Below, in pieces: positions 7,051 to 13,033 of a DNA stretch of 17,135 bases. The stretch spans positions 1 through 17,135 of the forward strand of contig JAQCLA010000030.1 of the NCBI GenBank assembly GCA_027592105.1. Direction: 5' to 3'. How positions within the stretch are numbered: the stretch's first letter is position 1; each line of letters opens with the position of its first letter. The notes under the pieces are model-generated. The model was given only the letters and a program-made list of their open reading frames with translations, searched no databases and was not told where the DNA came from. Source of the DNA: Pseudomonadota bacterium. GTDB taxonomy: Bacteria; Pseudomonadota; Alphaproteobacteria; Rhodobacterales; Rhodobacteraceae. The position numbers were made by a program, and so were the translations under genes.

Positions 7051-7821
7051 ATGCGCCTGAACCCTCGCCAGTCCGATATCCTTGACCTTGCCCGCCAGAC
7101 GGGGCGCGTTGGCGTGGATGATCTGGCAAATGGCTTTGGCGTGACGGTCCAGACAATCCGCCGCGATCTGGGCGAGCTCTGCGATGCGGGGCTTTTGGCG
7201 CGCACCCATGGCGGTGCGATGCTGCCCTCGGGTGTCACCAATATCGCCTATGCCGAACGCCGCCGCCTGTCGGCGGATGCGAAAGAGGCGATCGGGCGCG
7301 CCACCGCCGCGCTGATCCCGCAAGGGGCCTCACTCTTTCTCAATATCGGCACCACGACCGAGGCAGTGGCGCGCGCGCTGATCGACACGCCCAACCTGAT
7401 GGTCGTGACCAACAATCTCAACGTGGCGCAGATCATGGCCAGCCATCCCACAGCCGAGGTGATCTTGACCGGTGGCCGCTTGCGCCGCGCCGATGGTGGG
7501 CTGACGGGCGATATGGCGGTGGAGACCATCCGTCAGTTCAAGGTCGATATGGCCGTGATCGGCAGCTCGGCCTTGGACCAAGAGGGCGATCTGCTCGATT
7601 TCGACCCTGATGAGGTGCGCGTCTCGCGCGCGATCTTGTCACAGGCGCGCGCCGCCGTTTTGGTGGCCGATCACGGCAAGCTGGCGCGCGCGGCCCCGGT
7701 GCGGATCGCCAATCTGCGCGATCTAGACCGCTGGGTCACCGACACACCGCCGCCGCCCCGCTTGCGCGATCTTTGCGCGGCGGCGGGCACGTTGATCACG
7801 ATTGCGGCAAGCTCACGATAA
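7051..7821 (+). CDS. glpR: DeoR-family transcriptional repressor of glycerol-3-phosphate metabolism
   Basis: The 256-residue protein has the DeoR-family layout. An N-terminal winged helix-turn-helix (about residues 5-57) includes GVTVQTIRRDLGELCDAG and ends in RTHGGAMLP. A C-terminal sugar-phosphate sensor domain (about 75-230) has FLNIGTTTEAVARAL, VTNNLNVA, ILTGGRLR, GGLTGD and ADHGKLAR. Similarity to E. coli GlpR runs end to end, including a late TDTPPPPRL that matches TDAPPP. Its inducer should be glycerol 3-phosphate. Position next to divergent glpD supports this role. The only Shine-Dalgarno-like sequence, AGGGG, lies one base from the ATG, which is too close for normal use, so translation may be weak. 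The 3' end overlaps convergent tesA by 26 bases. Confidence 0.93.
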   Translation: MRLNPRQSDILDLARQTGRVGVDDLANGFGVTVQTIRRDLGELCDAGLLARTHGGAMLPSGVTNIAYAERRRLSADAKEAIGRATAALIPQGASLFLNIGTTTEAVARALIDTPNLMVVTNNLNVAQIMASHPTAEVILTGGRLRRADGGLTGDMAVETIRQFKVDMAVIGSSALDQEGDLLDFDPDEVRVSRAILSQARAAVLVADHGKLARAAPVRIANLRDLDRWVTDTPPPPRLRDLCAAAGTLITIAASSR

Positions 7822-8491
7822 GTTGTTCGACCAAGGGGCCAAGTGCAGTAACGATCAAACCCACGCCTTCGGCATTGGGGTGGATTCCATCGGCTTGCAT
7901 GTAAGTCGCCAGCGCGGCGCGCGGATCGGCCGCGGCCGCATCGGTCAGCGGCCCCAGAAAGCTGGCCGCATGCAGCGCAGCATATTGCGCGGCAAGCTCT
8001 GGATAGATGGCGTCAAAAGCGGCCTTGAATTCTGGCCCGTAATTGCCGGGCGCTTCCATCCCGACCAGCAACACCGGCACCCCGGCGGCCTTGGCGGCCT
8101 GCAAAATCCCCTCCAGATTGGCGCGACTGGCCTCGGGCGGCAGGCCACGCAACAGGTCATTGCCGCCCAGTGCCACGATCAGCGCATCGACATCAGGGGT
8201 CAGTGTCCAGCCGATCCGCGACAGCCCGCCCGCAGTCGTATCGCCCGAGACACCTGCATTGATCACCGCAACCGCATGGCCGCGCGCGGCAAGCCAGCCC
8301 TGCAGTTGTGGCACGAAGCCTTGTTCTTGCACCAGCCCGTAGCCTTGGGTCAGGCTGTCGCCCAAGGCGGCGATGGTGATCGTGTCCGCCTTGGCGGGCA
8401 GTGCGACCAACAGGGCCAGCACCAGCGCCTTGCCCATGACGCGCAAGGCCCCATATGCCTTTGAACAAAGTAAACCGAGGCGTTCAGTCAT
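7796..8491 (-). CDS. tesA: SGNH/GDSL arylesterase, TesA-like (acyl-CoA thioesterase I / lysophospholipase L1 family)
   Basis: A secreted serine esterase of the TesA family, acting on thioesters, aryl esters or lysophospholipids in the periplasm. From the start at 8491 it has 231 residues. The hydrophobic segment ALVLALLVAL followed by PAKA suggests a signal peptide cut before DTITI. SGNH blocks are complete: Ser46 in ALGDSLTQG, Gly83 in NAGVSGDT, Asn111 in GGNDLLRGL, and Asp201/His204 in DGIHPN. The start at 8491 has AGGA six bases upstream; an internal ATG at 8437 would give a shorter, more typical signal peptide and cannot be excluded. The gene is head-to-head with ybbA, the same arrangement as in E. 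coli, and its 3' end overlaps glpR. The exact substrate is unknown. Confidence 0.92.
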   Translation of the reverse strand: MTERLGLLCSKAYGALRVMGKALVLALLVALPAKADTITIAALGDSLTQGYGLVQEQGFVPQLQGWLAARGHAVAVINAGVSGDTTAGGLSRIGWTLTPDVDALIVALGGNDLLRGLPPEASRANLEGILQAAKAAGVPVLLVGMEAPGNYGPEFKAAFDAIYPELAAQYAALHAASFLGPLTDAAAADPRAALATYMQADGIHPNAEGVGLIVTALGPLVEQLIVSLPQS

Positions 8492-9185
8492 GTCCGATCC
8501 TGTTTTGTCCCTTACCGACGCCCGCCTCTCGCTCGATGGCAATGGGGGCCGTGTCGACATCTTGCACGGGATCACGCTTGATATCCATGCTGGGGAAACC
8601 GTGGGGCTGACGGGGCCATCGGGGTCGGGCAAATCTTCGCTCCTCATGCTGATGGGCGGGCTGGAACGCGCCACCGGTGGTGCGGTCATGGCCTTGGGCC
8701 ATGACCTGACCGCGATGAACGAAGACCAGCTTGCCCGCTTTCGCAGGGACAATATGGGGGTAGTGTTCCAATCCTTCCACCTGATCCCGACGATGACAGC
8801 GCTGGAAAACGTGGCGACACCCTTGGAACTGGCGGGTCATCGCGATGCCTTTGATCGCGCGGCCGCGGAACTGGAGGCGGTGGGGCTGGCCCATCGCGCC
8901 GATCATTACCCCAGCCAGCTTTCCGGCGGTGAGCAGCAGCGCGTGGCGTTAGCGCGTGCTGCCGCCCCCCGCCCGCGCATCTTGCTCGCCGATGAACCGA
9001 CGGGCAACCTGGATGGCGCGAATGGGCAGGCGATCATCGAGATGCTGTTCGGCCTGCGCGATAGGCATGGATCGACGCTGGTGCTGGTCACCCATGCGCC
9101 AGACCTTGCCGCGCGCTGCGACCGCGACATCCGACTGCGCGACGGGCGGATCGACGCCACAGCGCTGCAGGATGCCGCCGAATGA
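8490..9185 (+). CDS. ybbA: ABC transporter ATP-binding protein, YbbA-like
   Basis: The 231-residue ATPase belongs to the LolD/MacB-like group that partners FtsX-type permeases. Walker A is GPSGSGKSS (42-50), the Q-loop Gln94 is in VFQSFH, the signature is LSGGEQQ (144-150), Walker B is ILLADEP (164-170), and the switch His202 is in VTHAP. GAGG nine bases upstream supports the ATG at 8490. This ATG shares the sequence CATG with the tesA start on the other strand. The stop overlaps the ybbP start in ATGA, so the two are translationally coupled and surely form one transporter. The transported substrate of YbbA-YbbP is not established; the conserved link with tesA suggests a role with lipids or acylated compounds in the envelope, which is inference. 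Confidence 0.94.
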   Translation: MSDPVLSLTDARLSLDGNGGRVDILHGITLDIHAGETVGLTGPSGSGKSSLLMLMGGLERATGGAVMALGHDLTAMNEDQLARFRRDNMGVVFQSFHLIPTMTALENVATPLELAGHRDAFDRAAAELEAVGLAHRADHYPSQLSGGEQQRVALARAAAPRPRILLADEPTGNLDGANGQAIIEMLFGLRDRHGSTLVLVTHAPDLAARCDRDIRLRDGRIDATALQDAAE

Positions 9186-11707
9186 GTGTCGCATGGCGCA
9201 TTGCCCGGCGCGAATTGCGCGGCGGGCTAAAGGGGTTTGGCATCTTCCTCGCGTGCCTTGCGCTGGGCGTGGCGGCCATCGCCGCTGTCGGATCGGTGCG
9301 CGCCGCGATCGAGGCGGGGCTGTCGCGTGAAGGCGCCAGCATCTTGGGCGGTGACGCCGAGATGAGTTTCACCTACCGCTTCGCCGACCCGGCCGAGCGT
9401 GCCTTCATGGACGAGATCGCGCTGCGGGTGTCCGAAACGGTGGATTTCCGCTCCATGGTGGTGATCGACCGCGACACGGGACCAGAGCGCGGCCTGACGC
9501 AGGTGCGCGGTGTCGATGGGGCCTATCCGCTGTACGGAACGGTCGTGCTGGACCCGGCGATCCCACTGGACGCGGCATTGGCCACGACCGAGCGGCCCGG
9601 CGCGGTGATGGATCGGCTTTTGATCGACCGCATGGCGCTTGAGATCGGCGATATCTTCCGCCTTGGCACGCAGGACTTCGAATTGCGCGCGGCACTGGTC
9701 GGCGAACCCGATGGTGCCTCGGGCGGGTTTGGCCTTGGGCCGCGCACCATCGTGACGCTGGCGGGGTTGCAGCGGTCAGGGCTATTGGGGCCCGGCACGC
9801 TTTACGACAGTCAGTATCGCCTTGCCCTGCCGCCGGGGGCGGATCTTGCCGCGCTGGCCTCTGCGGCGCGCGCGCGGTTCGAGGATACCGGCCTGCGCTG
9901 GCGCGACAGCCGCAATGGCGCGCCGGGTGTGCAGGGCTTTGTCGACCGCATTGGCGCGTTCTTGGTCTTGGTCGGGCTTGCGGGCTTGGCGGTGGGCGGT
10001 GTCGGCGTCTCATCCGCCGTGCGGGCCTATCTGCAAGGCAAGGTCGAAACCATCGCCACGCTCAAGACACTGGGGGCCGAGGGGCGCACGATCTTTGCCG
10101 CCTATTTCATCCAGATCGGGCTGTTAACGTTGTTGGGGCTGGCGCTGGGGCTGGCCTTGGGTGCGGTGCTGCCCTTGGTCTTTGCGCCGATCATCGCGGC
10201 GCAACTGCCCGTTCCCATCGCCTTTGCCGTCTATCCCGCCCCCTTGGCCGAAGCGGCGCTATATGGCGCGTTGACCGCGCTGATCTTTTCGCTCTGGCCC
10301 TTGGCGCGTACCGAACAGCTGCGCGCGGCAGCCCTTTACCGCGATGCGGCGGGCGGCGCGCGGGCTTGGCCGCGCGCGGTCTGGGTGGCTTTGGTCGCGG
10401 GGCTTGCGGTGCTGCTTGTCGGGCTGGCGACATGGCTTTCGGGGATCGAACGACTGGCGCTTGGCACGGCGGGCGGCATCTTGGGTGCGCTGTTGCTGCT
10501 GGCGCTTGCAGCGCGCGGTATCCGGGCGCTGGCCCGGCGACTGTCGCGGTCGCGTGCCTTGCGGGGGCGCACCGCACTGCGCATGGCACTGGGTGCCGTC
10601 GGCGGTCCGGGGTCCGAGGCCACGAGCGTGGTCTTGTCACTGGGCCTTGGCCTTGCCGTTCTGGCCATCGTGGGGCAGATCGACAGCAACTTGCGCGCGG
10701 CGATCCAGCGCGATCTGCCAAGCGTCGCGCCGTCGTATTTCTTTGTCGATATCCAGCCCGACCAATTGCAGCCCTTTCTTGACCGCGTGAACGGCGACCC
10801 GGCAGTTTCCCGCGTCGATACCGCGCCGATGCTGCGCGGCATCATCACGCGGATCAACGGCCAGCGGGCCCAGGATGTGGCGGGCGATCACTGGGTGATC
10901 CAAGGTGATCGCGGCGTAACCTATACCACCACCGCGCCAGCACCCGAAGAGATCGTCGCGGGCGCTTGGTGGCCCGATGACTACGCCGGGCCGCCGCTTG
11001 TGGCCTTTGCCGCCGAAGAAGCGGCCGAGATCGGGATCGGCATCGGCGACAGCATCACCGTCAACATCCTTGGCCGCGACATCGAGGCCAAGATCGCCGC
11101 CCTGCGCGAGGTGAGTTTCGAGAATGCCGGCATCGGCTTTGTCGTCACCATGTCGCCAAATGCGCTGGCCGGCGCGCCGCATACCCATATCGCCACCGTC
11201 TATGCCGAAGAGGCGGCCGAGGCCGCGATCTTGCGCGATGTGGCGGGCGATGCGCCCAATATCACCGCGATCCGGGTGCGCGACGCGCTCGACCAGGTGG
11301 CAAGCGCGCTGCGTAGCCTTGCTGCGGCGACCTCCTACGGGGCGGGGGCGACGCTGCTGACGGGGTTCATCGTGCTGATCGGGGCAGCCGCGGCGGGTGA
11401 GCGGGGCCGCATCTTCGAGGCGGCGGTGTTGAAGACGCTGGGCGCCTCGCGCGCGGGGATATTGGCGAGTTTCGCAATTCGCGCCGCGATCATGGGCATG
11501 GCGGCGGGGACCGTCGCGATCCTGGCCGGGGCCTTGGGCGGCTGGGCGGTGATGACCTTCGTGATGGACACGAGCTATCGGTTCGAGCCGGTCTCGGCGC
11601 TGGCGATCATCATCGGCGGCATCTTGGCGACGATGCTGTCGGGTTTGGCCTATGCGTGGCGGCCCTTGGCGGCACGACCGGCACGGGTGTTGCGCGCGCG
11701 CGACTGA
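9182..11707 (+). CDS. ybbP: ABC transporter permease with two FtsX-type domains, YbbP-like
   Basis: This 841-residue inner-membrane protein is the permease partner of YbbA. An N-terminal membrane segment lies at about residues 20-38, followed by a large periplasmic domain (about 40-250). The first FtsX domain runs from about 255 to 380 (GAFLVLVGLAGLAVGGVGV, then VETIATLKTLGAEG). Central membrane segments lie at about 398-448. A second periplasmic domain follows, and a second FtsX domain starts near 717 (TGFIVLIGAAAAGERGR, AVLKTLGASRAGIL) and continues to the end. The two KTLGA motifs are the coupling regions expected to contact the ATPase. E. coli YbbP is of similar size (about 800 residues). 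The start overlaps the ybbA stop. The substrate is unknown; release or extraction of lipidated molecules from the inner membrane is a family-based guess. Confidence 0.93.
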   Translation: MSVAWRIARRELRGGLKGFGIFLACLALGVAAIAAVGSVRAAIEAGLSREGASILGGDAEMSFTYRFADPAERAFMDEIALRVSETVDFRSMVVIDRDTGPERGLTQVRGVDGAYPLYGTVVLDPAIPLDAALATTERPGAVMDRLLIDRMALEIGDIFRLGTQDFELRAALVGEPDGASGGFGLGPRTIVTLAGLQRSGLLGPGTLYDSQYRLALPPGADLAALASAARARFEDTGLRWRDSRNGAPGVQGFVDRIGAFLVLVGLAGLAVGGVGVSSAVRAYLQGKVETIATLKTLGAEGRTIFAAYFIQIGLLTLLGLALGLALGAVLPLVFAPIIAAQLPVPIAFAVYPAPLAEAALYGALTALIFSLWPLARTEQLRAAALYRDAAGGARAWPRAVWVALVAGLAVLLVGLATWLSGIERLALGTAGGILGALLLLALAARGIRALARRLSRSRALRGRTALRMALGAVGGPGSEATSVVLSLGLGLAVLAIVGQIDSNLRAAIQRDLPSVAPSYFFVDIQPDQLQPFLDRVNGDPAVSRVDTAPMLRGIITRINGQRAQDVAGDHWVIQGDRGVTYTTTAPAPEEIVAGAWWPDDYAGPPLVAFAAEEAAEIGIGIGDSITVNILGRDIEAKIAALREVSFENAGIGFVVTMSPNALAGAPHTHIATVYAEEAAEAAILRDVAGDAPNITAIRVRDALDQVASALRSLAAATSYGAGATLLTGFIVLIGAAAAGERGRIFEAAVLKTLGASRAGILASFAIRAAIMGMAAGTVAILAGALGGWAVMTFVMDTSYRFEPVSALAIIIGGILATMLSGLAYAWRPLAARPARVLRARD

Positions 11708-11772
11708 CGGGGACCAAAAGGTTTGGAAAACGCTTGCCTTCTGGGCACGAAGGGGCCACCTGACAACTTAAG

Positions 11773-12570
11773 ATGATCAGACAGCTTCGCACCATGTTCG
11801 GGCGCAAAGGGGCCTACCGCGCCAGCGCGCCAACCGGGCCCGACTTGCCCCGCCCGCAAACGCCGACCTATGTGGTTGGCGATCTGCATGGGCGTGCCGA
11901 TCTGCTGGAACTGATGCTGGAACTGATCGACGCCCATATCGGCGGCACGGGGTGGCAAGACCCGCGCCTTGTCTTTGTCGGCGATTACATCGACCATGGC
12001 CCCGACAGCGCCGCCGTTCTGGCGCGCCTGCAGGAATTGTCCGAGGATTTCCCGCAGAACGTGATCTGCCTGATGGGCAACCACGAACGGATGTTGCTTG
12101 ATACGCTGGGCGATCCGGCCTTGCGCGGGCCGCGCTGGCTGCGCGAGGGCGGCCATGCGACGCTGCAAAGCTACGGGATCGATCCAACCGCGCTGATCGA
12201 GGGGGCAACCCCCGCCCTTTGGGCCGAGACCGCCACTGCCTTGGCCGAGGCGATGGGCCCCCAGACCCAATCCTGGCTGGCCACCTGCCCGCTGTCTTGG
12301 CAATCGGGCAATCTATGGGTGGTGCACGCCGGCGCCGACCCCGCGCGCCCGATGACCGACCAGACCGCGCGGGTTCTGCTTTGGGGCCATCCCGAATTCG
12401 ACAGCATGCCGCGCGCCGACGAGGTTTGGGTGGCGCATGGCCATGTGGTGGGCGACAGACCGATGCTGCGCGATGGGCGCATCAGCCTTGACACCGGGGC
12501 GTGCTCCACGGGGCAGCTTAGCTGCATTGCGATCCAGCGCGACGGCAGCCACGCCTTCTTGCAGACCTGA
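11773..12570 (+). CDS. PPP-type metallophosphoesterase (serine/threonine protein phosphatase-like)
   Basis: The 265-residue cytosolic protein has the metal-binding motifs of the PPP family (bacterial PrpA/PrpE and ApaH relatives). They are GDLHG (Asp37, His39), GDYIDHG (Asp71), GNHE (Asn103, His104), VVHAG, and AHGHVV. The second motif is normally GDxVDRG; here the Arg that binds phosphate is His75, while the metal ligands remain. Activity could be changed, or another residue may take that role. The substrate could be phosphoprotein, a dinucleoside polyphosphate or another phosphoester; sequence does not tell. The first 30 residues are basic and Pro-rich without a clear domain. No convincing ribosome site precedes the ATG at 11773, so the start is uncertain; ATG 11794 is an alternative. 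It follows ybbP by 65 bases and could be co-transcribed. Confidence 0.85.
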   Translation: MIRQLRTMFGRKGAYRASAPTGPDLPRPQTPTYVVGDLHGRADLLELMLELIDAHIGGTGWQDPRLVFVGDYIDHGPDSAAVLARLQELSEDFPQNVICLMGNHERMLLDTLGDPALRGPRWLREGGHATLQSYGIDPTALIEGATPALWAETATALAEAMGPQTQSWLATCPLSWQSGNLWVVHAGADPARPMTDQTARVLLWGHPEFDSMPRADEVWVAHGHVVGDRPMLRDGRISLDTGACSTGQLSCIAIQRDGSHAFLQT

Positions 12571-13033
12571 CAGGACAACATGATCGGGCCTTGGGCTTTG
12601 TGTCAGTAAACCAGACCAAGCGCCCGGGCAGGTTGTGCCGCGACCGCGCGCCGTGCGTAGGGAAGTTTCGGCAAGCCTTGCAACGATTTAACCGAAAACC
12701 TCTTGAACTGACGGCCTTGTCGGACAATCTTTAGCGGTAAGCATGATCAGCGTGGGTCGTGTAGGATAGAGAAGGGTGCGTGCGTACCCATAACAAAGGG
12801 AGTGGGCCGTGACAGCGGTGACCGAAAGGCCAAGAGACTGCAAACGGCGCCCCCCGCAGCTTTTCCGCAGCTTTCAAGGCGGGGAGGCTGATCGGAACGG
12901 GGCATATGCCCTGCGGGCTTGAATGCCTGAGTCCCACAGCCGACCTCGCGCGGCCTAGCCGACGACAAATTCGCATAACGCCACCCCCGCGAATTTCGAA
13001 ACATCCAAAATTCCCGACCCAGCGGAGCCGAGC
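12571..13033 (+). other. Long gene-poor leader upstream of mrpA with several inverted repeats
   Basis: This 463-base stretch has no convincing gene. A weak promoter candidate is TTGAAC (12703-12708), 17 bases, AATCTT (12726-12731). Downstream, inverted repeats follow in series. GGGTGC/GTACCC (12774-12789) forms a six-pair hairpin with one G-T pair. CCCCGC (12852-12857) pairs with GCGGGG (12879-12884) and encloses most of a direct repeat of CGCAGCTTT (12855-12863, 12866-12874). The perfect palindrome GGGCATATGCCC lies at 12900-12911, and GGCTG (12886-12890) can pair with CAGCC (12937-12941). The layout suggests a structured 5' leader for the antiporter operon. I could not match it to a known riboswitch. 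The mrpA ribosome site GGAG sits seven bases before the ATG at 13034. Confidence 0.45.

Noticed and set aside
10637..11188. Minus-strand open frame inside ybbP
   Set aside because: It falls wholly in the second periplasmic domain of YbbP and looks like reverse-strand GC bias.
11717..11753. Small inverted repeats CCAAA/TTTGG and CCTTC/GAAGG after ybbP as a terminator
   Set aside because: Stems are only five pairs each, with no T-run after them; the downstream gene may be co-transcribed.
12855..12874. Tandem CGCAGCTTT copies as the start of a repeat array
   Set aside because: Only two copies are present, 11 bases apart, with no further units; not a CRISPR or satellite.
12780..12960. Cobalamin, glycine, TPP or c-di-GMP riboswitch in the mrpA leader
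   Set aside because: Short matches such as CCCCCGCAG or ACCGAAAGG caught the eye, but the defining core motifs of these classes are missing and the gene context does not fit.
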